Source of the DNA: Bradyrhizobium septentrionale
GTDB lineage: Bacteria > Pseudomonadota > Alphaproteobacteria > Rhizobiales > Xanthobacteraceae
Direction of reading: 5' to 3'
NCBI RefSeq assembly: GCF_011516645.4
Contig: NZ_CP088285.1
Location: forward strand, 1,754,501-1,818,500
DNA: 64,000 nucleotides
Shown here: positions 25,622-34,550 of the stretch, piece by piece
Layout of the letters: each line of letters begins with the position of its first letter
How positions within the stretch are numbered: the stretch's first letter is position 1
Position numbers and translations under genes: made by a program
The notes under the pieces: generated by a model
Told to the model about the DNA's origin: nothing
Seen by the model: the letters and a program-made list of their open reading frames with translations, nothing else
Databases searched by the model: none

Positions 25622-28600
25622 ATGTCAGTTGCGTCCGGCGTCGAGTTCGGGGGCGTGTCCATGGCCGATTTGGGCCAGCCGCCCCGATTGATCGGCAACA
25701 TTCAGACGGCGATCGGCTGCGGCACTATCAGGCGTGCAAGCGGCATCGCGGTTCGAGGCGCGATTGGCGATCCCGTTCGCGAAGGTGACGTCATCGAGGT
25801 CGCAGCCGGCGGGCGGATCGAGATACGCTTGATCGATGGCAGGGTGCTCGACCTGCCAGGTGGCACCTGCCTCGAGCTAAGTGCATGCGCGCAGGACCCC
25901 AGCGACATCGCGCGACCGGGCCTGCTCGCGAAGACCAGGGACATCTTCCGTTCCGTTGGCAGTTGGCTGGCAAGGTCGGGCACCCCGGCCGCGGACCCGC
26001 CGGTTGGCAACTTTCGAGCGGGCGGCTTCGGCACGCTGACGCTCACCGCGCTGACCTTCTCGCTCCTGAAGGAAGCCCGGGCCGCGGAGCCGAACGTCAC
26101 GTTCCTGGACGACGACAGCATCAACTACAAGGACCTCCACCACGGCGTCTTCGAGCTCGTGACCAAGGAGGCGATCCCCCGGCATATCATCGTCGAGGAT
26201 CCCGGAGAGACGATCATCCTGAGCAGAAAGGGGTCCTCCGTCGGCGTCAACCACGCCACGAATTCCCCTTCGCACATGGAGGAATTGCGGGACGCCCAGC
26301 AGGAGACGCTTGCCTATTTCGAGAAGGGACCGGGATCGAAAGGGTCCGGCACGTCGACCTTCGATGGGTCGCCGTTGCTGCAACCGATCAATTTTCAGCC
26401 TGGCGCGCAGCCGCTGACGCAAGATCCGCTCGCGCCCGTGCCGGTGGTCATCTTCGCCAACGTCGAGACCTTCAAGCCGCCGCCGGCGCCGCCGCGCCTG
26501 AACCTCGGAGCAGGACCGACCGAAATCGATACCGCGAAATTTGATGACTTCGGTACGGAGAGCGGAACCTTTTCCGCGAGCAGCAACAACGGTGCAGTGA
26601 CATTCGGCATCGGCGGAGGAAGTGCCGGCAACGTGGTGCAGGGCCAGCTGACCTACGACGTGTCGAGCACCGGCGCGTTTGGCACGCTCTACCTCAACAG
26701 CGCGACCGGAAACTACACCTTCGTTCCGAACAATGCCGCGATCAACGCGCTGAAGGTCAACTCGACCCAAAGTTTCGTTATCACCGTATCGGACGGCACG
26801 CTCTCGACCAGCGAGAGCTTCGACATCCCCATTGTTGGCGTCGATGACGCCTCCATCATTTCCGGCGCCAAGGCCGGCGCGGTTGTGGGTGCAGTCGGCG
26901 TCAGCGGGGCGTCGCCCGGTCTGCTCATCGCGACCGGCACGCTCACCGACACCGATGTCGACGATCCCGCCAACACCTTCACCGCCATCAACGCGCCGAC
27001 GACAAGCACGGGTGGCCATGGCTCATTCACGCTAACAACGGCCGGCGTGTGGACCTATACGCTCAACAACGCCGACGGCTCCGTGCAAGCGCTCCACGTC
27101 GGCCAAACCCTGACCGACAGCTTCACGGTGACCACGATAGGCGGCACCCCGCAGGAGGTGACGATCACCATCCACGGCCCGCTGATCGAGGCCAGACCGG
27201 CGCCGTCGCTAACGCTGAGCGAGACCCATCTGACAGCGACGGCGCTGGACGACAACATCGTCGGCTCGGTACCGGACGCCGCGTTGACGACCACCTCAGG
27301 CGAGTTCTCGGCGGCGTTCGTCACCGCACCGGGTCTGACCGTCAGCTACGCGCTGACGATCACCGGCGGCAACGGCGCGGCGTCGGGGCTGATCGACTCG
27401 CACACCGGCCTCTCCGACGTGCTGGTTCTGAACGGCAACACCATCGAAGGCCACGTCAGCACAGCAAGCGGGGCGCTCGCATTCACCATCACGGTTGATC
27501 CGGCCACGGGCCGCGTGACCTTCGTCGAGCACCGCGCGGTGGAACAATCGTCTGGCACCAGCCCTGACAGCGGCGAAGGGATCGCGCTGGGGACCGACAT
27601 CGTAAACCTGATCGCGACGGTCACGGACAGCGACGGCCGGTACCAGGACATAAGCATCGATCTCGGCAAGCAGCTGACGATCACCGACGATGGCCCGCAC
27701 ATTGCGGCGGCGGGCACAGCCCCATCGCTGACGCTGAGCGAGACGCATCTGACGGCAACGGCGCTGGACGACCACATCGCCGGCTCGGCACCGGACGCGG
27801 CGCTGACGACGACTTCAGCTGATTTCTCGACGGCCTTCACTTCGGTGCAAGGCGCCGATGGCGCGACCATCCACTACGCGCTGACGATCACGGGCGGCAA
27901 TGGCGCAGCGTCGGGGCTGATCGACTCGCATACCGGCCTCGCCGACCTGCTGGTTCTGAATGGCAACACCATCGAAGGCCGCGTCGGCGCGACCAACGGC
28001 ACGCTGGCATTCACCATCACGCTCGATCCGGCTACGGGACGCGTGACCTTCACCGACTACCGGCCGGTGGAGCAGCCGATCGGCGGAAGCCCGGACGGCG
28101 GCGAAGCCGTGTCGCTGGCCGCCGGCATCGTTAACCTGGTTGCCACCATCACGGACAGAGACGGCGACTTCCAGAGCGCGAACCTCGACCTCGGCAGCAG
28201 GCTATCCATCAGCGACGATGGCCCCTGCATCCGGGCCAACGGCACCGCTCCGTCGCTGACGCTGAGCGAGACGCATCTGACGGCAACGGCGCTGGACGAC
28301 CACATCGCCGGCTCGGCGCCGGACGCGGCGCTGACGACGACTGCAGCCGATTTCTCCACGGCGTTCACTTCGCTCCAGGGCGCCGATGGCGCGACAACCC
28401 ACTATGCGCTGACGATCAACGGAGGCAACTGCACCCCATCCGGTCTGACCGACGTACATACCGGCCTCGCCGACGTGCTGGTTCTGCACGGCAACACCAT
28501 CGAAGGTCATGTCGGCACCGCAGGCGGGGAGCTGGCATTCACCATCGCGCTTGATCCGGCCACGGGAGCAGTCACTTTCACCGAGTATCGCGCGGTGACG

Positions 28601-30166
28601 CATCCGTCCTGCACCAGCGCTGACGAAGCCGTGTCGCTGACCGCCGGCGTCGTGAGCCTGGTTGCCACCATCACGGACAAGGACGGTGACTTGCAGAGTG
28701 CGTGCATCGACCTCGGCAAGCAACTGACGATCACCGACGATCACCCGACCATTTGCGGCTTCCCGGAGACCTTCGTCGCCGCTCAGGACGATCAGACCGC
28801 AAGCGGCACTTACCATGTCGATTTCGGCGCGGATGGCGACGCCGCGATGCGCGTTGCCGTCCACGACGGTGCAGTCGGCAGCACAGGATACGATCTGGCC
28901 ACGTCATGCCTGGGCGACGGCATCACTTCGGTGCACGTCACCGGACATGGCGATGACTACAGCTTCTACTATACGACCCATGAGGTGGGCGGCGGCGTGG
29001 AGCTCGACGCGTATCTTACGGATTGCGGCGGCACGCTGGCCGATCCGTACTTCAGGTTGCTGATCGATCCGGATGGAACCTTTTGTTTTGATCTCGAGCA
29101 CGCCGGGCTGTCGAAGGACGTCACCGTTAGTGGCTCCGATTTCGACGCCCCGGCCTGGGGCACGCCGTCATTGACTGCTCCGGACGGACAATTGGTGATT
29201 ACCGGGTCCGACTGCGCCGGCCATCCGCTCGATGTCAAGGCGTCGGACTGCGGTATCGCGGTCGGCGACAGCGGACTGCAAATGGACCCCACCGAGCAGT
29301 TGAACCTCGCGTTCTCCGGGAAGCAGTCGCAGGTCAGTTTCAATCTCACGCAATGGCAGGGTTACGGCACGGCCGGTGTGATCCTCAAGGTTCTTGACGG
29401 CAGCTCCGACGTTCACGACTTCTGCATCGATGTTCCCAAGCCGCTGTGCGGCAGCGCCAGCTTCGTGGTGCAGGAGACATCGGATGCTTCGCTGATCGAC
29501 ACCTACACTTTTGATGCCACGACGACGACGTACACGCTGTACGTTGACAGGGCGTTCAATCAAGTCCAGGTCGACTACGATCGAGCGGAGGCCGGGCACC
29601 CCACCTTTGCGGTCAACAACATCAGCTACACTGAAAAGACGAGCATCAACGCGGATCTCCTGTTCGATGTAACTGCGGTCGACGGAGACGGCGACTCGGC
29701 GCCGACCAATCTTCAGGTCGATATTCAGTGCCACACGGCGGGCATGGATGCCTTCACATTCGCGGCCAGCCCGGACAGTGCTGCACCACCGGTCGGCGGC
29801 AGCACCAGCGCTCCAGCGCCCGACGTTAGCCCGACGTCAACGAGCGGCCACGTAGACGCGGCCTTGTCTCAGGCCATGTTGCCCTTTGTAGACAGCGGAA
29901 CATCCGGAACGACCGGGCAGTCCTTTCATTTCGCGGCGGAGCTTCCGAGCCTTGAACAGCAGGGAGCCTCGTCCCCTCCAGACTTCGATCAAACCGCCAC
30001 GTGGTTCGGTCAGCACCAGGATTCCGCCGGATTTCGCCTGGCACAAGGGGCTGCAGATGCAGCGCCGGCAATCGGGCCAGCTATCCCGGAGCACCAGCCG
30101 GATTACTTCTCAAACCATATGCCGGACGCCGTCGTGACCCATACGCCTCACGATCTGATCGTTTAA
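25622..30166 (+). CDS. Giant VCBS/DUF5801-type repeat protein with FecR-like N-terminus
   Basis: The 1514-residue protein has no Sec signal peptide. Residues about 20-90 look FecR-like (VRGAIGDPVREGDVIEVAAGG). A linker leads to two VCBS/cadherin-like units (about 300-520), then three long repeats of about 173 residues, each beginning APSLTLSETHLTATALDD (about 527, 700 and 876). A Cys-containing C-terminal region ends HTPHDLIV. The domain mix is that of large RTX-related adhesins or matrix proteins exported by type I secretion, although no RTX nonapeptides are visible and no T1SS genes are adjacent. Thirteen cysteines lie between residues 869 and 1370 while repeats 1 and 2 have none, which is unusual for T1SS substrates. 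Start ATG 25622 is used; ATG 25661 is an alternative. Confidence 0.85.
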   Translation: MSVASGVEFGGVSMADLGQPPRLIGNIQTAIGCGTIRRASGIAVRGAIGDPVREGDVIEVAAGGRIEIRLIDGRVLDLPGGTCLELSACAQDPSDIARPGLLAKTRDIFRSVGSWLARSGTPAADPPVGNFRAGGFGTLTLTALTFSLLKEARAAEPNVTFLDDDSINYKDLHHGVFELVTKEAIPRHIIVEDPGETIILSRKGSSVGVNHATNSPSHMEELRDAQQETLAYFEKGPGSKGSGTSTFDGSPLLQPINFQPGAQPLTQDPLAPVPVVIFANVETFKPPPAPPRLNLGAGPTEIDTAKFDDFGTESGTFSASSNNGAVTFGIGGGSAGNVVQGQLTYDVSSTGAFGTLYLNSATGNYTFVPNNAAINALKVNSTQSFVITVSDGTLSTSESFDIPIVGVDDASIISGAKAGAVVGAVGVSGASPGLLIATGTLTDTDVDDPANTFTAINAPTTSTGGHGSFTLTTAGVWTYTLNNADGSVQALHVGQTLTDSFTVTTIGGTPQEVTITIHGPLIEARPAPSLTLSETHLTATALDDNIVGSVPDAALTTTSGEFSAAFVTAPGLTVSYALTITGGNGAASGLIDSHTGLSDVLVLNGNTIEGHVSTASGALAFTITVDPATGRVTFVEHRAVEQSSGTSPDSGEGIALGTDIVNLIATVTDSDGRYQDISIDLGKQLTITDDGPHIAAAGTAPSLTLSETHLTATALDDHIAGSAPDAALTTTSADFSTAFTSVQGADGATIHYALTITGGNGAASGLIDSHTGLADLLVLNGNTIEGRVGATNGTLAFTITLDPATGRVTFTDYRPVEQPIGGSPDGGEAVSLAAGIVNLVATITDRDGDFQSANLDLGSRLSISDDGPCIRANGTAPSLTLSETHLTATALDDHIAGSAPDAALTTTAADFSTAFTSLQGADGATTHYALTINGGNCTPSGLTDVHTGLADVLVLHGNTIEGHVGTAGGELAFTIALDPATGAVTFTEYRAVTHPSCTSADEAVSLTAGVVSLVATITDKDGDLQSACIDLGKQLTITDDHPTICGFPETFVAAQDDQTASGTYHVDFGADGDAAMRVAVHDGAVGSTGYDLATSCLGDGITSVHVTGHGDDYSFYYTTHEVGGGVELDAYLTDCGGTLADPYFRLLIDPDGTFCFDLEHAGLSKDVTVSGSDFDAPAWGTPSLTAPDGQLVITGSDCAGHPLDVKASDCGIAVGDSGLQMDPTEQLNLAFSGKQSQVSFNLTQWQGYGTAGVILKVLDGSSDVHDFCIDVPKPLCGSASFVVQETSDASLIDTYTFDATTTTYTLYVDRAFNQVQVDYDRAEAGHPTFAVNNISYTEKTSINADLLFDVTAVDGDGDSAPTNLQVDIQCHTAGMDAFTFAASPDSAAPPVGGSTSAPAPDVSPTSTSGHVDAALSQAMLPFVDSGTSGTTGQSFHFAAELPSLEQQGASSPPDFDQTATWFGQHQDSAGFRLAQGAADAAPAIGPAIPEHQPDYFSNHMPDAVVTHTPHDLIV
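27200..28752 (+). repeat. Three imperfect tandem repeats of about 520 bases inside the giant gene
   Basis: Units begin at 27200, 27719 and 28247 (periods 519 and 528). Each encodes a DUF5801-like module opening with APSLTLSETHLTATALDD and closing near LxITDDGP or TITDDHP. Units 2 and 3 are nearly identical in their first 130 bases, indicating recent duplication or gene conversion; unit 1 is more diverged. Confidence 0.88.
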
Positions 30167-30182
30167 CTACTCCCCACACTCC

Positions 30183-30209
30183 GGCCCGCGTCAGACGTTG
30201 ACGCGGGCC
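30183..30209. terminator. Hairpin between convergent genes
   Basis: GGCCCGCGTCA and TGACGCGGGCC form a perfect 11-base stem with a five-base loop, 16 bases after the giant gene stop and 16 bases before the phosphoesterase stop on the other strand. It lacks a long T-run, so it may be a bidirectional or Rho-assisted terminator. Confidence 0.6.
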
Positions 30210-30225
30210 AGGTTCGCTTCTCTTG

Positions 30226-31989
30226 TCAGTGGTCGCCGGCCTTCAGCGCCGCCGAAAGGCTGCGCACCGGGCGCGTCACCAGCGGGTCGAGATCAAAGCG
30301 CTTCTCGAGCATCCTGAGGATCGACGTGGTGTCGAAATCCTCATGCGCGACGCCCGACTTGTTGAAGCGCTTGGCGATCAGCAGCGCCGGAATGCGGGTG
30401 CCCGGGCCCCACTGGTCCGCAGCCCTGGCTTCGGCACCATGACGGTTGTGCGGCGGCGGCGGCACGTGATCCCACTGCCCGCCGAACTCGTCATAGGTGA
30501 TGACGATCAGCGTGTCCTTGCCATCCGGCCCTTCGGTGATCGCCTTGACGAGATCGACGAGATGCTGGCTGCCTTCGGACTCGCTGGTGTAGCCCGGATG
30601 CTCGTTCTCCTCGCCGATCGGCTTGATGAAGCTGACCTGCTTCAGCCGGCCGCTCTTGGCCGCCTGGATGAACTCCGCCTCGTCCTTCAGATGATCCCTG
30701 CGGGCCTGCGTTCCCGGTGCGTAGTTGGCGAAATAGTTGAGCGCCTGATGGTGGAACTGGAAGTCCACGTCGGCGCAATTCGGGAACACCGCCGTCGTGA
30801 GATGGTTCGGATCGGTGCAGGTCGTGCCGTTGCCGTTGGTCCAGCCGGAAGCGCCGACGTCGCCATTAGCGTTCGACCAGCCGCCCGAATACCATGCCCA
30901 GTCAACATGCTTTGCCGACAGCCGATCGCCGATGTTCGGCGTGTGCAGCGGCGGCAGGCGCTTGATGTCGGGGGTGCCCGGGGAATAAGGCTGGTAGGTC
31001 GGCTGCGTGGTGTTGACCGCGTAGTCGCCGCAGGCGAGGCCCGCCGGCAGCCCGGCCTGGCTGCACTTGGCCGTCAGCTGAGCATCCTTCACGGTGGAGA
31101 GCGGCGTATAGAGCGGCGTGCTGGTGGGCATGCCGTTGGCATCGACGATCGAGTGGAAGTCGTTGGCGCTGCCGTCGCTCAAGGCACCGACGAACTGCGG
31201 CGCCGCGGCGGCAACAAAGAACTGGTGGTTGAGGAACGAACCGCCAAAAGCACCCTGGAAGAAGCTGTCGGCGATGACGTAGTTCGGGGCGCCATGGCCG
31301 TGCAGATAGCTGTAGATCGGCAGTTTCTTGGTGTCGTAGTAGCCCATCGTCAGGCCCGACGCGTCGCTGCCGGTCACGTAGCGGTTCTGCCGGCCGCCGT
31401 TGAGCTGGTACTGCTCGTTGTAGAAGCGATGCACGATGTCCTCGGTGCAGCCGCCTGGCGCGCCGGTGCCGTTGAGGAAGCCGTGCGCCGCGAACGCGCC
31501 GACCGGCTTCGGACAGGTGGTGGCCGAGGTCGGAATGAAGTCGTTGATCTCGAACGGCTTGTTCTTGAAGGCGCTCAGGATCGCGACCGTGCCCGTGTTG
31601 TCGGTGCAGCTCGTCGGCTGCGGCGACGGCGAAGTCAGGTTGACGTCGTTCTGCAGCAGGCAGGCATAGACGGTCTGATTGTCCTGCCGGACTTGCAAGG
31701 TGTGCGCCGCATCGGCGTCGGCGGTGCCATTGATCCGGTCACGGCCGACATCGCCCCAGTGTCCGTAGAGGTTATCGAAGCTGTGGTTCTCCTGATAGAT
31801 GACCACGATGTGCTTGTACTGATGCACACCCTCATGACCGCGATCGCGCAGATCACGCAGCTCGTCCCTAACCTCGTGCTTGAATTCATCGATGATCTTT
31901 TCGACCAGATTCTCGGCGTTTGCCACCGGTGCGGTGGCAACGGTGCCAGCAACAATTGCGAGCGCCGGAATGGCTCCCCAAAGCCGCAT
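30226..31989 (-). CDS. Exported phosphoesterase, phospholipase C/acid phosphatase family (copy 1)
   Basis: The 587-residue protein has a Sec signal peptide (cleavage near ANA-EN, residue 25). The alkaline-phosphatase-like phosphoesterase fold of the PLC/AcpA family (PF04185) follows, with the metal-site motif VVIYQENHSFDNLYG (Glu67-Asn68) near the start and ITYDEFGGQWDHVPPP near the C-terminus. An acidic/basic helix (EFKHEVRDELRDLRDRG) precedes the catalytic domain. The likely activity is hydrolysis of phosphate mono- or diesters or phospholipid head groups in the periplasm or outside the cell. It is divergent from the first di-heme peroxidase gene and paralogous to the gene at 34551-36608. 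Confidence 0.9.
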   Translation of the reverse strand: MRLWGAIPALAIVAGTVATAPVANAENLVEKIIDEFKHEVRDELRDLRDRGHEGVHQYKHIVVIYQENHSFDNLYGHWGDVGRDRINGTADADAAHTLQVRQDNQTVYACLLQNDVNLTSPSPQPTSCTDNTGTVAILSAFKNKPFEINDFIPTSATTCPKPVGAFAAHGFLNGTGAPGGCTEDIVHRFYNEQYQLNGGRQNRYVTGSDASGLTMGYYDTKKLPIYSYLHGHGAPNYVIADSFFQGAFGGSFLNHQFFVAAAAPQFVGALSDGSANDFHSIVDANGMPTSTPLYTPLSTVKDAQLTAKCSQAGLPAGLACGDYAVNTTQPTYQPYSPGTPDIKRLPPLHTPNIGDRLSAKHVDWAWYSGGWSNANGDVGASGWTNGNGTTCTDPNHLTTAVFPNCADVDFQFHHQALNYFANYAPGTQARRDHLKDEAEFIQAAKSGRLKQVSFIKPIGEENEHPGYTSESEGSQHLVDLVKAITEGPDGKDTLIVITYDEFGGQWDHVPPPPHNRHGAEARAADQWGPGTRIPALLIAKRFNKSGVAHEDFDTTSILRMLEKRFDLDPLVTRPVRSLSAALKAGDH

Positions 31990-32295
31990 AGTGCTCTCCT
32001 GATTTAGAAAGAAATAGAAATGGAGCTACACGTTAAGCAAAACACATTTCGCTGGGATGACTGTTTTTCGACGCGCGCGCGAAGGCATGACGTGTCGTTC
32101 GCGCCCCGACAGAGTATCGCCCGGTAAGAAGCGTAACCATCGGTTTCGGCTTCGTTGCCGTCATCAAACCGCAATCAACCTTCGTCTATCCAATCAGACG
32201 GTCATTGGTCCCGCCGACAGAAAACTGTCACCTCCGTGACATCTTCCGATCGGGCGGCGGCACGAAGCGATTTGTGACAGGGGCGAATTCTCGCG
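31990..32295. promoter_or_regulatory. Divergent promoter region of phosphoesterase 1 and peroxidase 1
   Basis: This 306-base gap contains the perfect inverted repeat TGTCAC-CTCC-GTGACA at 32226-32241, 55 bases before the peroxidase start. It is a good candidate operator shared by the two divergent genes. Its TGTCA half-sites recall Pho boxes, but they are inverted rather than direct, so a PhoB assignment is not supported. Confidence 0.45.
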
Positions 32296-33726
32296 ATGGC
32301 TTGGGAAATTGTTGCGCGCGATTCCGGAGCAGGTCGGACCGCAGCCGCCGGTCGCGGCGTGAAGCACACGCCGATCGCGCTGCTGGCGCTCGTCGCTGCC
32401 TTCCTTCCGTTGCGCGCGACGGCGTTCCCGCTCGGCGGCGACCAGACCGTGCTGCCGGCCGGCACCGAATTTTCCGAGGAGGCGCTGGCGAGGCCGCGCG
32501 AGCTGTTTCATTCCGAAGCGATGGGCGGCCGAAAGTCCTATCTGGTCAATCTCGGCGATCTTGCGTTCAATTCGCCTTCCATCCTGGGCGGCAAGGCCCG
32601 GCAGGCCGAGATGAGCTGCGGCACCTGCCACGTCAATGGCGCATCGAACCCGAAGTTGTTCGTCCCCGGAGCCTCTTCGCGTCCCGGCACCTTCGACACG
32701 ACAAGCCTTCTCTTCAATGCCAAGACGTTCAACAGCATCCTCGATCCGGTCAGGATACCGAGCCTGCGCGGCGCCCGCTTCCTCGCGCCCTACGGACATG
32801 ACGGGCGCATCGGCTCGCTGCGCGACTTCGTCTATAATGTCATCGTCAATGAATTTTCGGGTCCAAAGCCGCGCGACGAGGTTCTCGACGGCCTAGTCGC
32901 CTATATCAACGATATCGATTTCCTCCCGAATCCAAAGCTCGGGCCCGGCGGCAGGCTTGCCGCACAGGCCAGTGTTGCGGAGCGCCGCGGCGAGCACCTG
33001 TTCTTCAAGCCGTTCCCGAAGCAGGCCGAGCTGAGCTGCGCCGGCTGTCATGTTCCGGGGGGAACCTTCAACGACCAGCTGCGTCACGACGTCGGATCCG
33101 GCGGACTGGTCAAGACCCCCACTTTGCTGAACGCCAACTTCAACGCGCCGTATTTCCACGATGGCCGCTACGACAGCTACGAGCAGGTGGTGGAGCATTT
33201 CGACCGCGTGTTCGACCTCGACCTGTCGACCCAGGACACGCAGGACCTCGTCGCCTATCTGACTGCGGTCGGTGACGGCGACCGTCCCTTCGAAAAGGAC
33301 GGCGTCGTGCTCCGGATGAAGGAAGTGCTTGAACTGTCGAGCGTCCTCGAGGTCGCGATCCCGGCCGCCGATACCGCGGTGGTGTCGCTGGCCGTGACCG
33401 GCGTCGGCGCCGAGCTGCGCGAATTGACCGAGCGGATTCCCGACATCAGGAACAGCTCGATCGGCGGCAAGGACGAGCGGCTGGCGGCGCGTGCGATCCT
33501 GAAGGACCTCGTCCTCACCCTGCGCCGCATCGATCTCGACGTCGGAGCGGGCCGTATCGACGATGCGATGGCGGAATATCGCCAATTCGCCCAGCTGGTG
33601 AATTTCGACGTTCCCGTCGCCCTGAAAAAGGTCGAGCCCTGGTCGCTGTTCAACAGCAACGTGCATCAGTCGCACTACACCGCGCTCGGCCGGATCCTGC
33701 CGGTGACGAGCCGGCAATCGCAGTAG
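32296..33726 (+). CDS. Di-heme cytochrome c peroxidase-like protein (copy 1)
   Basis: The 476-residue protein has a signal peptide ending near ATA-FP and two c-type heme motifs, CGTCH (108-112) and CAGCH (248-252). It has the CcpA/MauG-like context (DPVRIPSLRGARFLAPYGHDGR, TPTLLNANFNAPYFHDGR). The family reduces hydrogen peroxide or performs oxidative protein modification in the periplasm, with electrons from small cytochromes. It is somewhat longer than classical CcpA, owing to a C-terminal helical extension (about 330-476) of unknown role. A GTG at 32359 would also give a signal peptide; ATG 32296 is used. The paralogue is at 36844-38220. Confidence 0.9.
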   Translation: MAWEIVARDSGAGRTAAAGRGVKHTPIALLALVAAFLPLRATAFPLGGDQTVLPAGTEFSEEALARPRELFHSEAMGGRKSYLVNLGDLAFNSPSILGGKARQAEMSCGTCHVNGASNPKLFVPGASSRPGTFDTTSLLFNAKTFNSILDPVRIPSLRGARFLAPYGHDGRIGSLRDFVYNVIVNEFSGPKPRDEVLDGLVAYINDIDFLPNPKLGPGGRLAAQASVAERRGEHLFFKPFPKQAELSCAGCHVPGGTFNDQLRHDVGSGGLVKTPTLLNANFNAPYFHDGRYDSYEQVVEHFDRVFDLDLSTQDTQDLVAYLTAVGDGDRPFEKDGVVLRMKEVLELSSVLEVAIPAADTAVVSLAVTGVGAELRELTERIPDIRNSSIGGKDERLAARAILKDLVLTLRRIDLDVGAGRIDDAMAEYRQFAQLVNFDVPVALKKVEPWSLFNSNVHQSHYTALGRILPVTSRQSQ

Positions 33727-33749
33727 GCACGGGCCGACACCGGCTCGCT

Positions 33750-34430
33750 TCACTCCGAAGCCGGCGGCGCAACCCATACGTCGCTCTGCTGAATCCTGCG
33801 GATCAGCGCCTGCGGGTCGAATTTGCGCAGGTTCGCCGGGATTTCGAAGGCTTGCGCCGGCTGGGGCTCGTCGCGGATGTGATCGACGGCGATCACGGTC
33901 CCATCCGCGGTCTTGATCTGCACCGGGAACCTCCGCGCGCGGTCGATCCACCCGACGAAACCGGGACCGGACGACGCCGTGACCCGATAGACATCGGTGG
34001 CGCGCCCCGCGACCATCTCCTCTCCGTCGCGTTGGCAATGCCATGTCGCGACATCGATCGGCGCGGCCAGTTGTGCGATCGCCTGCCATTGCCGGCACGG
34101 TTGGTCCGGATCGACCGGAACGAACATTTGGGTGAGCTGGCTTGATTGTCTTGCGTCCATGAAGACGCGGGCGCCCGGACGGACGAAATAGGCTGCGGGC
34201 CTGGCCGTATCGATCAGGAAGAAGCCATCGGGCAACGCGGTTGTCTCGATCCGTGCTTTTCCGTCCGAGACCCGTAAGGTTCCCATAGCGGTTACCGTAT
34301 CATCCTTCCTCGCGACGAGGTCGGCGGAAAACTGCTGCGCCTGGGCCGGCATCGTCGCATTGGCCAGGATGGCAACAGCAAGCAGGCAGGCCGCAGGGCT
34401 TCCCGAACAAATCTTCTCGTTACGCTTCAT
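33750..34430 (-). CDS. Exported protein of unknown function, possibly LolA-like fold
   Basis: The 226-residue protein has a signal peptide (MKRNEKICSGSPAACLLAVA.., cleavage at AQA-QQ near residue 31). The mature part has the beta-rich pattern of LolA/DUF2092-like periplasmic proteins, for example FSADLVARKDDTVTAMGTLRV at the start and GFVGWIDRARRFPVQIKTADG in the middle. A Cys pair (CRQWQ.. and WHCQRD) could form a disulfide. It sits between peroxidase 1 and phosphoesterase 2. Start 34430 is chosen for the signal peptide; the frame opens 12 codons earlier. No specific function can be assigned. Confidence 0.72.
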   Translation of the reverse strand: MKRNEKICSGSPAACLLAVAILANATMPAQAQQFSADLVARKDDTVTAMGTLRVSDGKARIETTALPDGFFLIDTARPAAYFVRPGARVFMDARQSSQLTQMFVPVDPDQPCRQWQAIAQLAAPIDVATWHCQRDGEEMVAGRATDVYRVTASSGPGFVGWIDRARRFPVQIKTADGTVIAVDHIRDEPQPAQAFEIPANLRKFDPQALIRRIQQSDVWVAPPASE

Positions 34431-34550
34431 CGCATATTCCCGATCGATCATCTGGTGGGCAGGCAAAACATGACGACGCCGACCGAACCATGGGTTCGAT
34501 CGGCGCCGGCCTCGGATGGATTCAAGACCTCGCGCTGGGCGAGAGCTTGA

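Noticed and set aside
27200..28752. Tandem repeats considered as a CRISPR or satellite array
   Set aside because: The units are about 520 bases, coding and in frame; no spacer-repeat pattern.
32190..32250. Pho box upstream of phosphoesterase 1/peroxidase 1
   Set aside because: TGTCA half-sites are inverted rather than direct repeats at 11-base spacing, so PhoB binding cannot be claimed.
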